Assembly (NCBI RefSeq): GCF_016612545.1
Contig: NZ_JAENRY010000089.1
Span: forward strand, 1-37,192
Length of the DNA: 37,192 nucleotides
Reading direction: 5' to 3'
Source of the DNA: Streptomyces sp. MBT65
GTDB lineage: Bacteria; Actinomycetota; Actinomycetes; Streptomycetales; Streptomycetaceae
Position numbers and translations under genes: made by a program. The notes under the pieces are model-generated. The model was not told the DNA's origin and did no database searches. It saw nothing but the letters and a program-made list of their open reading frames with translations. Below are positions 22,227 to 30,332 of the stretch, in pieces. Position 1 is the stretch's first letter; every line of letters starts with the position of its first letter.

Positions 22227-22269
22227 GTGGTGTCACACCATGTGCCGTCACCCCAAGTGGTGTCACACC
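22227..22269. promoter_or_regulatory. Repeated near-palindrome upstream of the small membrane protein gene
   Basis: The 13-mer GTGGTGTCACACC occurs twice, at 22227–22239 and 22257–22269, 30 bp start to start. Each copy is nearly palindromic around GTGTCACAC. It lies 105–147 bases upstream of the small gene (minus strand). The second copy overlaps the stop of the phosphodiesterase-like gene. The three-turn spacing suits two dimers bound on the same face of the helix. Confidence 0.45.
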
Positions 22270-23126
22270 GTGCGGTGGGCGTCCAGGAACGCTTCCAGAC
22301 CGGCGAGGTCGTCGGTGTTGAGGAAGTCCACACCGGCGGCGAACAGTTCGCCCCACAGTGCGTCACGGGCCGGGCCCGCCACGTCCGGGGTGTTCCAGAA
22401 CCGTACGGTCTGCCCGGCCGCGTGCGCCTGCCCCACGATGGCGCGCAGCCTCTGCCGCTCGGCGTCGGGGAAGACGCCGTCGCCGAGCCAGGTGAAGTTG
22501 TTCTGCCAGTTGTCGCTGACGAGCGAGATGAAGGAGGCGGGCGCCGCGCTGCCGAGGTCGGTGAGCCGACCGTCGTAGAAGGCGCGTCGTACGGTCTGTG
22601 CCTCCATCGGGGTACGGGCCGCGCGGTCGCCGGAGATGACGTTGGTGACGGCGCCCGGGTGGACGCGTCCGTGGGAGTACGTCGTGAACAGGTGCTTGTA
22701 GCGCAGGAGATGGCGGTCGAGTTCGAGGTAGGTCGAGGAGCCCTCGGTCTTGATGTCGATCAGGAGCTGGAGCGGCTTGTGCCAACCCCGGTAGACCGAG
22801 CCGTGGTTGGCCTTCACGAGGGCGGCGAGCGGGTCGAGGTAGAGGGACTCGAGGGTGCGGCTCGGGTCGAGTTCGGTCGCGTCGTGACCGATGAGGAGCT
22901 GGTCGCCGACGAGGAAGATGTCGGCCTCGACGCTGCCGAAGCGGTGGTCGAGGGCGTCGAAGAGCGGGCGGGGGTGCTCGTAGTCGTTGTGGGCGTGGGC
23001 GCGCCACAACGGCCGCGGCCGGTGGCCTTGTTCGCCGGCGAAGGCGCTGCCCGCGGGCGGGGCGAGGACGGCCGCGAGGGTGGCGCCGAACGCGGTGAGG
23101 GCTCTGCGACGGGTGATGAGGGCCAT
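22263..23126 (-). CDS. Secreted PLC-like phosphodiesterase (GDPD/AIM6-like)
   Basis: A 287-residue exported protein. A twin-arginine-like signal peptide opens it (ALITRRRALTAFGATLAAVLA, cleavage near GSAFA–GE). The mature part is a TIM-barrel phosphodiesterase of the PI-PLC / glycerophosphodiester phosphodiesterase superfamily. AHAHNDYEHPRPLFDAL and GSVEADIFLVGDQLLIGHD supply the His, Glu and Asp expected at the metal site; LQLLIDIKTEG and VRFWNTPD follow the barrel order. It resembles the AIM6-like branch. The substrate is unknown. I chose the ATG at 23126 behind AGGGAGGAACACC over a GTG 33 bases earlier. It could act on the same class of envelope substrate as the nearby glycosidase-like protein. 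Confidence 0.85.
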   Translation of the reverse strand: MALITRRRALTAFGATLAAVLAPPAGSAFAGEQGHRPRPLWRAHAHNDYEHPRPLFDALDHRFGSVEADIFLVGDQLLIGHDATELDPSRTLESLYLDPLAALVKANHGSVYRGWHKPLQLLIDIKTEGSSTYLELDRHLLRYKHLFTTYSHGRVHPGAVTNVISGDRAARTPMEAQTVRRAFYDGRLTDLGSAAPASFISLVSDNWQNNFTWLGDGVFPDAERQRLRAIVGQAHAAGQTVRFWNTPDVAGPARDALWGELFAAGVDFLNTDDLAGLEAFLDAHRTV

Positions 23127-23258
23127 GGTGTTCCTCCCTGTGGGGCGGGGTCGGACCACAGGGAGTATGAGGCTGTAGGGGCGCCAACGAACCTGTACCT
23201 GACAGGAGTTGGCCGGACTGCCCTCGCGTGTTCACTCCTTCGGCGGTGGCGCACGGAA

Positions 23259-23284
23259 AAGCCCGCCCCAGGTGGGACGGGCTT
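23259..23284 (-). terminator. Intrinsic terminator of the acyl-CoA dehydrogenase operon
   Basis: AAGCCCG and CGGGCTT form a perfect 7-bp stem extended by CCC/GGG pairing. Read on the minus strand it is followed by TTTT. It lies 15 bases after the stop of the last operon gene. Confidence 0.8.
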
Positions 23285-23299
23285 CTCGCGGGCCTCACC

Positions 23300-24382
23300 T
23301 CATGATGGTCGGGGCGCTCGCAGGTCGACGAGTTCGGCCAGCGCCTCACGGTGGGCGCCCGCCGTGCCGTAGGCGATCGAGTCGGCCTTGGCCCGCTTCA
23401 GATAGAGGTGGGCGGGGTGCTCCCACGTCATGCCGATGCCGCCGTGCAACTGCACGGCCTCCTCGGCCGCGTGGACGGCGACGGACGCCGCGTAGGCCTG
23501 CGCGACAGCGACCGCCACATCCGTGTCGTCACCGGTCGCGAGGGCGTCGGCCGCGTTGCGCGCGGCGGCCCGCAGGCTGACGACCTCCAGCCACAACTGC
23601 GCCAGCCGGTGCTTGAGCGCCTGGAACCCGCCGACGGGCCGGTTGAACTGCTTGCGCTCCTTGAGGTACCGGACCGTCTCCGTCAACGTCCAGTCGGCGA
23701 CACCCAGTTGCTCGGACGCGAGCAGCCCGGCCCCGGCCCGCAGAGCACGCCGTACGGCGGGTCCGGCGTCCCCGATCCGGCGCGCGGGCGCCCCGTCGAG
23801 GGAAACCGTCGCGAGCGGCCGCGTCAGGTCCAGCGACACCTGCGGTACGACGGTCACGGCGCCCGCGTCGACGGCGTACAGCCCGCCGTCGTCGCCCGGC
23901 ACGAGCAGCACATCGGCGGCGGCAGCGTCGGCGATCCCGGTCAACTCCCCGTGCAGGGAACCGTTCTCGTGCCGTACGGCCTTGTGGGCGGCGCCCGGGG
24001 CGACGCCCAGGGAGACGGCGAGGACGCCGATCCTGCGGCCGGAGGCCAGTTCGGCGAGGAGGTCGTCCGCGTCGCACCCGAGAAGCGCCTCGGTGGCGAC
24101 GACCGCGCTGGTGAGGTACGGGACGGGGGCGACCGCGCGGCCCAACTCCTCCAGGACGACGGCGACTTCGCGGTGGGTGGCGCCCTGGCCGCCCTTCTCC
24201 TCGGGCACCAGGAGGCCGGCCAGGCCCATGCCGTCGGCGAGGGACTTCCACAGGGACAGGTCGTGCGGGGCGTCCGACTCGGTGCGCGTGATGACACTCG
24301 CGGCGTCGCAGTGGTCGGTGAGCAGGTCCCGGACGGCGGCGCGCAGCGCCTCTTCCTCCTCCGAGTAGAGAAGATCGGTCAT
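23300..24382 (-). CDS. Acyl-CoA dehydrogenase-like subunit lacking the usual catalytic Glu
   Basis: A 360-residue acyl-CoA dehydrogenase-family protein. The N-terminal helical part (LLYSEEEEALRAAVRDLL), the beta middle, and the C-terminal helices (ERKQFNRPVGGFQALKHRLA; LHGGIGMTWEHPAHLYLKRAK) are all present. The EGT(S/A)-type segment carrying the catalytic base in canonical enzymes is absent; the region after LYLKRAK reads DSIAYGTAGAHREAL. This is typical of one subunit in the actinobacterial heterotetrameric dehydrogenases (FadE28/FadE29 type), where the partner supplies the base. The partner is probably the gene immediately upstream, with which it overlaps by ATGA. It probably takes part in beta-oxidation of a steroid side chain or a branched or cyclic acyl-CoA. 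The substrate is inferred only from that analogy. Confidence 0.85.
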   Translation of the reverse strand: MTDLLYSEEEEALRAAVRDLLTDHCDAASVITRTESDAPHDLSLWKSLADGMGLAGLLVPEEKGGQGATHREVAVVLEELGRAVAPVPYLTSAVVATEALLGCDADDLLAELASGRRIGVLAVSLGVAPGAAHKAVRHENGSLHGELTGIADAAAADVLLVPGDDGGLYAVDAGAVTVVPQVSLDLTRPLATVSLDGAPARRIGDAGPAVRRALRAGAGLLASEQLGVADWTLTETVRYLKERKQFNRPVGGFQALKHRLAQLWLEVVSLRAAARNAADALATGDDTDVAVAVAQAYAASVAVHAAEEAVQLHGGIGMTWEHPAHLYLKRAKADSIAYGTAGAHREALAELVDLRAPRPS

Positions 24383-25563
24383 CGGGCGAGGTCCTTCCAG
24401 GCGACGTCCTTGTCGGTGCGCGGCTCGGCCGGCAGGCCCAGGACGCGTTCGGCGACGATGTTCAGCAGGACCTCGCTGGTCCCGCCCTCGATGCTGTTGC
24501 CCTTGGAGCGGAGGTAGCGGTAGCCGGCGTCGCGGCCGGTGAAGTCCACCAGTTCCGGGCGGCGCATGGTCCAGTCGTCGTACAACAGGCCTTCCTCGCC
24601 CCGGAGTTCGACCTCCAGGCCGCTGATCTCCTGGTTGAGGCGGGCGAAGGCGAGCTTCATGCCGGCGCCCTCGTGACCGGGCTGGCCCGCCACGAGCTGC
24701 TGGCGCAGCCGCTCGCCGGAGAGCCGGGCGACCTCGGCCTCCACCCAGAGCTTGAGGAGGCGCTGGTGGAGGTCGTGGGTGCGCAACTCCGGTCGCTCGC
24801 GCCAGGTTTGGCTGATCGGGCCGATCATGCCGCCCTCGCGCGGGATGCGCATGCCGCCGATGGAGACGCGCTCGTTCATCAGCGTGGTCTGCGCGACCCG
24901 CCAGCCGTCGCCGACCTCGCCGAGGCGATGGGCGTCGGGGATCCGGACGTTCGTGAGGAAGACCTCGTTGAACTCGGCCTCGCCGGTGATCTGGCGCAGC
25001 GGCCTGACCTCGACGCCGGGGTCGGTCATGTCGCAGACGAAGTAGGTGATGCCCGCGTGCTTGGGCACGTCCGGGTCGGTGCGCGCGATGAGGATGGCCC
25101 AGCGGGCGAGATGGGCGCTGGAGGTCCACACCTTCTGCCCGTTGACGACCCAGTCCTCGCCCTCGCGGACGGCCCGGGTGCCGAGCGCGGCCAGGTCGGA
25201 CCCGGCGCCGGGCTCGCTGAAGAGCTGGCACCAGACCTCCTCGCCGACCCAGAGGGGCCGTAGGAGCTGCTGTTTCTGCTCGTCCGTGCCGTACTTGAGG
25301 ATCGTCGGGGCGGCCATGCCGAGGCCGATGCCGATGCGGCGCGGGTCGTTGTCGGGAGCACCCGCCGCCGACAACTCGGCGTCCACGACGGCCTGGAGGG
25401 CGCGCGGGGCGCCGAGGCCGCCGAGGCCCTCCGGGTAGTGCACCCAGGCCAGACCGGCGTCGAAGCGGGCCTTCAGGAAGTCGAGGCGGTCGGTCTCCAG
25501 GGGTGGGTGTGCGGCCAGCAACTCGGCCGTGCGACGCCTGAGTTCAGCTGTGTCGATGGTCAT
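24379..25563 (-). CDS. Acyl-CoA dehydrogenase, base-bearing subunit
   Basis: A 394-residue FAD acyl-CoA dehydrogenase. WCQLFSEPGAGSDLA and WVVNGQKVWTSSAH are the two FAD/substrate signatures. The C-terminal SIEGGTSEVLLNIVAERVLG supplies the catalytic-base region with its Glu. It overlaps the quinone-oxidoreductase-like gene upstream and the second dehydrogenase gene downstream, both by ATGA. The length matches FadE-type subunits. It most likely forms an α2β2 enzyme with the downstream protein that lacks the base. The ATG at 25563 is fixed by the overlap. Confidence 0.92.
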   Translation of the reverse strand: MTIDTAELRRRTAELLAAHPPLETDRLDFLKARFDAGLAWVHYPEGLGGLGAPRALQAVVDAELSAAGAPDNDPRRIGIGLGMAAPTILKYGTDEQKQQLLRPLWVGEEVWCQLFSEPGAGSDLAALGTRAVREGEDWVVNGQKVWTSSAHLARWAILIARTDPDVPKHAGITYFVCDMTDPGVEVRPLRQITGEAEFNEVFLTNVRIPDAHRLGEVGDGWRVAQTTLMNERVSIGGMRIPREGGMIGPISQTWRERPELRTHDLHQRLLKLWVEAEVARLSGERLRQQLVAGQPGHEGAGMKLAFARLNQEISGLEVELRGEEGLLYDDWTMRRPELVDFTGRDAGYRYLRSKGNSIEGGTSEVLLNIVAERVLGLPAEPRTDKDVAWKDLAR

Positions 25564-26537
25564 GCGGCGGCTCCGTTCTCCAACGACGGCACGATGGTGA
25601 CCCGGCCTGTCGTGACACCGTCGGCGACCCGCTGCACGGCGGCGGCCGCACCGGCCAGCGGCACGCGCTCGCTCACCAGGGGCTTGATGACACCCCGGGC
25701 GGCCAGGTCGGTGAGCTGCTCGTGGCAGTGGAGGATCAGCTTCGGGTTCTTGGTGGCGTACAGGCCCCAATGCAGGCCCAGGACCGAGTAGTTCTTCACC
25801 AGGGCGTGGTTGAGCGACGGGCTCGGGATCGTGCCGCTGGCGAAGCCCACGACGACGATCCGCCCCTCGAAGGCGACGACCTTCGTGGACTGCGTGTAGG
25901 CGTCGCCGCCGACCGGGTCGTAGATCACGTCGGCACCGCGCCCACCGGTGGCCGCCTTGACGGCCGCGACGACGTCCTCGGCACGGCGGTCGATCACGAC
26001 GTCGCAGCCCAACTCCCTTGCCACGACCGCCTTTTCGGCGCCCCCGACGACACCGATGACGGTGGCTCCGGCGGCCTTGCCGAGCTGTACGGCGGCGCTG
26101 CCGACCCCGCCGGCGGCGGCGTGCACGAGGAGGGTCTCGCCGGCTTCCAGGTGGGCACGGCGGTGGAGGCCGAACCAGCCCGTCTGGTAGCCGATGTGGA
26201 GTGCGGCGCTCTCCGCGTCGTCCAGCGAGTCGGGCGCGGGCAGCAGACCGGCGGCGTCCGCGACGGCGTACTCGGCGAAACCGCCGTACGGCAGCGCGGG
26301 GTTGGCGATCACGCGGCGGCCGTCCTCGGTCTCGCCGCAGATCTCCACGCCGGGGGTGAACGGGAGCGGGGGCCTGACCTGGTAGTGGCCGCGGCACATC
26401 AGGACGTCCGGGAAGTTGATGTTCGCGGCGCGCACCTTGAGCAGGACCTGGCCGTCGCCCGGCGTGGGCCGTTCCACCTCCGCCAGGCGCATCGCCTCAC
26501 TCGGCTCGCCGTTCTGGTGCACTTGCCATGCCTGCAT
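25560..26537 (-). CDS. NADPH:quinone oxidoreductase-like MDR protein
   Basis: A 325-residue medium-chain dehydrogenase/reductase of the zinc-free quinone-oxidoreductase branch. The N-terminal GroES-like domain (about 1–125) contains NINFPDVLMCRGHYQ. The Rossmann nucleotide site is VHAAAGGVGSAAVQLGKAAGA (about 137–157). Catalytic-zinc Cys residues are not evident, in line with this branch. It is the first gene of a three-gene overlapping operon with two acyl-CoA dehydrogenases and probably supplies a redox step for the same acyl-CoA pathway. An operator-like palindrome lies about 50 bases upstream of the ATG at 26537. Confidence 0.9.
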   Translation of the reverse strand: MQAWQVHQNGEPSEAMRLAEVERPTPGDGQVLLKVRAANINFPDVLMCRGHYQVRPPLPFTPGVEICGETEDGRRVIANPALPYGGFAEYAVADAAGLLPAPDSLDDAESAALHIGYQTGWFGLHRRAHLEAGETLLVHAAAGGVGSAAVQLGKAAGATVIGVVGGAEKAVVARELGCDVVIDRRAEDVVAAVKAATGGRGADVIYDPVGGDAYTQSTKVVAFEGRIVVVGFASGTIPSPSLNHALVKNYSVLGLHWGLYATKNPKLILHCHEQLTDLAARGVIKPLVSERVPLAGAAAAVQRVADGVTTGRVTIVPSLENGAAA

Positions 26538-26585
26538 GCGGGGCCTCCACGGGACTGCTCTGTCTTACCGGCTCGGTCGCATACT

Positions 26586-26597
26586 AAGCGGTCGCTT
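26586..26597. promoter_or_regulatory. TetR-type operator-like palindrome
   Basis: AAGCG-GT-CGCTT has perfect 5-bp arms, 49 bases upstream of the first operon gene on the minus strand. It resembles the short palindromes bound by TetR-family repressors of fatty-acid catabolism. No regulator gene is adjacent. Confidence 0.4.
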
Positions 26598-26642
26598 GCC
26601 GATCAGGGAACAGTCGCGTGTGTCACGAACTGCGGCGACGGG

Positions 26643-27221
26643 TCACGACCGCCGGGGCTTCGCCCGTACGTGCATCCGCTCCCCCTGCGGGCCGAACAGG
26701 CTCAGGAACTCCGCGGGACCCTCGCCCGTGGACCCGAACCAGTGCGGCACCCGTGTGTCGAACTCGACGGCCTCCCCCGTCGCGAGCACGACATCGTGCT
26801 CGGCGAGCACGAGCCGCAACCGTCCCGACATCACGTACAGCCACTCGTAGCCCTCGTGGGTGCGCAGATCGGGTTCCTCCTGCCGCTGGGGCACCAGCAC
26901 CTTGAAGGCCTGGAGCCCGCCCGGCTGGCGGGTGAGGGGCCAGTAGGTGCGTCCGTGCCGCTGGATCGGCTCGGACCGCACCCGGGGATCGCCCACCGGC
27001 GGTGTCCCCACCAGTTCGTCCAGCGGCACCTGATGGGCCCGCGCGATCGGCAGCAGCAGTTCCAGGCTGGGCCTGCGCAGCCCGGACTCCAGCCGGGACA
27101 GCGTGCTCACCGAGATGCCGGTCGTCTCCGAGAGTCCGGCGAGGGTCGCGCCCCGCTCCTTCCGGATCCGCCGCAGTCGGGGGCCGACCTCCGCCAGGAC
27201 CTCGTCCGTGTCGTCGCTCAT
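26643..27221 (-). CDS. XRE-family regulator with C-terminal cupin domain
   Basis: A 192-residue regulator. Residues ~10–65 form a Cro/C1-type helix-turn-helix (RIRKERGATLAGLSETTGIS through STLSRLESGLRRPSLELLL). Residues ~105–185 are a cupin effector domain (THEGYEWLYVMSGRLRLVL; FDTRVPHWFGS). Such XRE-cupin proteins sense small metabolites and usually repress neighbouring metabolic genes. It is divergent from the CPYC flavoprotein gene. The ATG at 27221 lies 8 bases beyond a TTGACA-17-TGCAAT promoter, so the transcript would be leaderless. A nested palindrome covering that promoter suggests autoregulation and control of the flavoprotein gene. Confidence 0.92.
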   Translation of the reverse strand: MSDDTDEVLAEVGPRLRRIRKERGATLAGLSETTGISVSTLSRLESGLRRPSLELLLPIARAHQVPLDELVGTPPVGDPRVRSEPIQRHGRTYWPLTRQPGGLQAFKVLVPQRQEEPDLRTHEGYEWLYVMSGRLRLVLAEHDVVLATGEAVEFDTRVPHWFGSTGEGPAEFLSLFGPQGERMHVRAKPRRS

Positions 27222-27264
27222 GACCGTTATTGCAGTTTCGGCAAACGCGTTTGTCAATACGGTC
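27222..27264. promoter_or_regulatory. Nested palindromes and promoter between XRE-cupin and flavoprotein genes
   Basis: The core CAAACGCGTTTG (27242–27253) is a perfect 12-bp palindrome. It is flanked by longer arms, GACCGTTATTG (27222–27232) and CAATACGGTC (27255–27264), which are complementary apart from one extra T. A minus-strand promoter with -35 TTGACA (27257–27252) and -10 TGCAAT (27234–27229), 17-bp spacing, overlaps the whole structure. Transcription would start at or one base before the regulator's ATG. Confidence 0.6.
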
Positions 27265-27299
27265 GGTTCGGGGCGACCTTCTGAGTGGAGGTGGTCACC

Positions 27300-28223
27300 G
27301 TGACCGACACATACGAAGTGATCGTCATCGGCGGCGGCGCCGCCGGCCTGTCCGCCGCGCTGGTCCTGGGCCGGTCCCGGCGCCGCACACTGGTCGTCGA
27401 CGCGGGCGAGCCGCGCAACGCGCCCGCCGCGCACATGCAGGGCTATCTGTCCCGGGACGGCATGTCACCCGCCGAGTTCCTGGCTCTGGGCCGCGAGGAG
27501 ATCGCGCGCTACGGCGTCGAGCTGGTCCGGGACCGGGTCGTCGACATCACCGGTGGCTTCGCGGTCACCCTCGCCGGCGGCGAGACCGTCCGTGCGCGGC
27601 GGCTGGTGATCGCGACCGGCCTCAAGGACGAGCTGCCGGCCGTCCCCGGAGTCGCCGAGCGCTTCGGGCGTGATGTGATCCACTGCCCGTACTGCCACGG
27701 CTGGGAGGTCCGCGACCAGGCCTTCGGTGTGCTCGCGACGACACCGATGAGCGTGCACCAGGCGCTGATGGTCTCGCAGTGGTCCAAGGACGTCACCCTG
27801 TTCCTGCACACGGTCGCCGAGTCCGAGCTGACGGACGACGACCTGCGCAGACTGGCCGCCGCGGGGGTCGCCGTAGTGCCCGGGGAGGTCGCGGAACTGG
27901 TCGTCGCCGACGACCGGCTCACCGGCGTCCGCCTCACGGACGGCACCGCGCATCCCCGCGAGGCCGTGTTCGTGGCGCCCCGCCCGATCCCGCAGACCGG
28001 CCTCCTGGAGAAGCTGGGCGCCGACATGCAGGAGACCCCGTTCGGCACGTACCCCGTGGTCGACCCGACGGGTCTGACGAGCGTGCCCGGGGTGTGGGCG
28101 GTCGGCAACGCGATGGGCTTCGGGGAGCAGGTCGTGAACGCGGCCTCCGCCGGTTACCGCGCGGGCGCCACCATCAACGGGGAGCTGCTGATGACCGACC
28201 TCGACGCGCACGCCGGGGTGTAG
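27300..28223 (+). CDS. Thioredoxin-reductase-like flavoprotein with CPYC motif
   Basis: A 307-residue FAD-dependent oxidoreductase. The FAD-binding Rossmann motif is VIVIGGGAAGLSAALVLGR (8–26). The redox-active pair is C129/C132 in HCPYCHGWE. The C-terminal FAD block is VPGVWAVGNAMGF…VVNAASAGYRAG. In true thioredoxin reductases a GxGxxA motif follows the CxxC segment for NADPH; here the equivalent reads FGVLATTPMSVHQALMV, without the glycines. It may therefore be an O2-dependent dithiol oxidase (GliT/HlmI type) or use another reductant; this is inference. I chose the GTG at 27300 behind GGAGGTGG over the GTG at 27285. It is divergent from the XRE-cupin gene. Confidence 0.88.
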   Translation: MTDTYEVIVIGGGAAGLSAALVLGRSRRRTLVVDAGEPRNAPAAHMQGYLSRDGMSPAEFLALGREEIARYGVELVRDRVVDITGGFAVTLAGGETVRARRLVIATGLKDELPAVPGVAERFGRDVIHCPYCHGWEVRDQAFGVLATTPMSVHQALMVSQWSKDVTLFLHTVAESELTDDDLRRLAAAGVAVVPGEVAELVVADDRLTGVRLTDGTAHPREAVFVAPRPIPQTGLLEKLGADMQETPFGTYPVVDPTGLTSVPGVWAVGNAMGFGEQVVNAASAGYRAGATINGELLMTDLDAHAGV

Positions 28224-28252
28224 AGCGCCCGCCTCCGTTGCACGATGGCTGC

Positions 28253-29791
28253 ATGCTGCTGACCCGGCTCGCGCATGTGTCCCAGGAGGTCGCCGCCACC
28301 TCGGCGCGGTCCCGGAAGATCGCCCTGCTCGCGGAGCTCTTCCGGGACGCGGAGGCCGACGACGTCCCGATCGTCATCCCGTACCTGGCGGGCCGCCTGC
28401 CCCAGGGCCGGCTCGGTATCGGCTGGAAGGTGCTGAGCCGGTCCGTCGCACCGGCCCCGGAACCCACCCTGACCGTGCGCGAGGTGGACGCCCGGCTCAC
28501 CGCTCTCGGCAAGGTGTCGGGCGCCGGTTCGCAGGCCGAACGCGCCCGCCTGGTCGGCGAGTTGATGGGCGCTGCCACCGCCGACGAGCAGCGCTTCCTG
28601 TTCGGTCTGATCACCGGCGAGGTCCGGCAGGGCGCGCTGGACGCGGTCGCCGTGGAGGGGCTGGCCGAGGCAACGGGCGCGCCCGCGACGGACGTTCGGC
28701 GTGCCGTGATGCTGGCGGGTTCGCTCCAGACCGTGGCCGAGGCCCTGCTCGCGGACGGACCCGCCTCCCTCGACCGCTTCCGACTGACCGTGGGCCGCCC
28801 GGTCCTGCCGATGCTCGCGCACAGCGCCACGTCCGTCGCCGAGGCGGTCGAGAAGCTGGGTGCCTGCGCGGTCGAGGAGAAGCTCGACGGCATCCGCGTC
28901 CAGGTCCACCGCGACGGCGAGGTCGTACGGCTCTACACCCGCACCCTTGACGACATCACCGACCGGCTGCCCGAACTCACCGCCGCCGCGCTGGAGTTGA
29001 GAGGCGAGCGGTTCATCCTGGACGGTGAGGTCATCTCCTTCGACGAGGACGGGCGACCGCGTTCCTTCCAGGAGACGGCCGGCCGGGTCGGCTCCCGGGT
29101 GGACGTGGCGACGGCCGCCGGGACGGTCCCCGTCTCCCCCGTGTTCTTCGACGCGCTGTCCGTCGACGGCCGCGATCTGCTCGACCTGCCGTTCGCCGAA
29201 CGGCACGCGGAACTGGCCCGGTTGGTGCCCGAGCCGATGCGCGTCCGGCGCACCCTCGCGTCCGGTCCGGAGGACGTCCCGGCCGCGGAGGCCTTCCTCG
29301 CCGAGACCTTGCGGCGCGGCCACGAGGGGGTCGTGGTCAAAGGCCTCGACGCGCCCTACAGCGCGGGCCGCCGGGGCGCCTCCTGGCTGAAGGTGAAGCC
29401 CGTCCACACCCTCGACCTGGTCGTGCTGGCCGCCGAGTGGGGCCACGGCCGCCGTACCGGCAAGCTCTCCAACCTCCACCTCGGCGCCCGCAACCCCGAC
29501 GGCTCCTTCGCGATGCTCGGCAAGACCTTCAAGGGCATGACCGACGCCGTGCTGACCTGGCAGACCGAGCGCCTCCAGGAGCTGGCCGTGGAGAGCGACG
29601 GACACGTGGTGACCGTACGGCCCGAACTCGTCGTAGAGATCGCGTACGACGGACTGCAGAGGTCGACCCGGTACCCGGCCGGTGTCACGCTCCGTTTCGC
29701 ACGGGTCGTGCGCTATCGGGAGGACAAGCGGGCGGAGGAAGCTGACACGGTGGAGACGTTGCTGGCCGCGCATCCGGAGGTGAAGCCGTGA
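28253..29791 (+). CDS. ligB: ATP-dependent DNA ligase (LigB type)
   Basis: A 512-residue ATP-dependent DNA ligase. An N-terminal helical DNA-binding domain (1–~195) is followed by the nucleotidyltransferase core. Motif I is EEKLDGIR with the AMP-accepting K210, motif III is the FILDGEVISFD segment, motif IV is HEGVVVKGL and motif V is SWLKVKP. The C-terminal OB-fold contains KTFKGMTD and the terminal VTLRFARVVRYREDK. It resembles mycobacterial LigB, the non-essential accessory ligase, rather than the NHEJ LigD. Its role is nick sealing in repair. The ATG at 28253 has a weak Shine-Dalgarno. The stop overlaps the start of a NUDIX gene (GTGA); ligase–NUDIX pairs are frequent in actinobacteria. 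Confidence 0.94.
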   Translation: MLLTRLAHVSQEVAATSARSRKIALLAELFRDAEADDVPIVIPYLAGRLPQGRLGIGWKVLSRSVAPAPEPTLTVREVDARLTALGKVSGAGSQAERARLVGELMGAATADEQRFLFGLITGEVRQGALDAVAVEGLAEATGAPATDVRRAVMLAGSLQTVAEALLADGPASLDRFRLTVGRPVLPMLAHSATSVAEAVEKLGACAVEEKLDGIRVQVHRDGEVVRLYTRTLDDITDRLPELTAAALELRGERFILDGEVISFDEDGRPRSFQETAGRVGSRVDVATAAGTVPVSPVFFDALSVDGRDLLDLPFAERHAELARLVPEPMRVRRTLASGPEDVPAAEAFLAETLRRGHEGVVVKGLDAPYSAGRRGASWLKVKPVHTLDLVVLAAEWGHGRRTGKLSNLHLGARNPDGSFAMLGKTFKGMTDAVLTWQTERLQELAVESDGHVVTVRPELVVEIAYDGLQRSTRYPAGVTLRFARVVRYREDKRAEEADTVETLLAAHPEVKP

Positions 29792-30258
29792 GTGGCAAGG
29801 GGAAGCGGAGTGCTGGGTTGCTGTTGTTCCGGCACACCGATCACGGTCTGGAGGTGTTGCTCGGGCATATGGGTGGCCCGTTCTTCGCGCGCCGGGACGC
29901 GGGGGCGTGGAGTGTGCCCAAGGGTGAGTACGAACCCGACGAGCCGGCCTGGGACGCGGCCCGGCGTGAGTTCCAGGAGGAGCTGGGGCTCGCACCGCCG
30001 GAGGGCGAGGCGATCGCGCTCGGCGAGGTGCGGCAGAGCAACGGGAAGGTCGTCACCGCGTGGGCGATCGAGGCGGACCTGGATCCGGCGGCCATGGTTC
30101 CCGGCACCTTTTCGATGGAGTGGCCGCCGAAGTCGGGGCAGGTCCAGGAGTTCCCGGAGCTGGACCGGGTGGAGTGGCTGGGCCTCGAACGGGCGCGGGC
30201 CGTCATCGTTCCGGCGCAGGCCACGTTTCTCGACCGGTTGGCGGAGCACTCGGACTGA
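29788..30258 (+). CDS. NUDIX hydrolase
   Basis: A 156-residue NUDIX pyrophosphohydrolase. The Nudix box is complete: G46-x5-E52-x7-R60-E61-x2-E64-E65-x-G67 (starting GEYEPDEP and ending REFQEELG). The strand after the box, VRQSNGKVVTAWAIEADLD, and the final KSGQVQEFPELDRVEWL are typical of the diadenosine polyphosphate / nucleotide-sanitising branch. The start is a GTG overlapping the ligase stop, so translation is coupled. It probably removes oxidised or alarmone-type nucleotides; the exact substrate cannot be read from the sequence. Confidence 0.92.
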   Translation: MSGKGKRSAGLLLFRHTDHGLEVLLGHMGGPFFARRDAGAWSVPKGEYEPDEPAWDAARREFQEELGLAPPEGEAIALGEVRQSNGKVVTAWAIEADLDPAAMVPGTFSMEWPPKSGQVQEFPELDRVEWLGLERARAVIVPAQATFLDRLAEHSD

Positions 30259-30332
30259 GCAGCCACTCACGCGTTGCGGTCCCCCGCGCCGCGCGGGAAG
30301 GTCGAAGCACAGCCCGCTCCAGGAGGTCAGCC

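Noticed and set aside
25722..27284. A 520-codon plus-strand frame opposite the quinone-oxidoreductase and XRE genes
   Set aside because: Covers two clearly coding minus-strand genes and the divergent promoter; it is a shadow frame.
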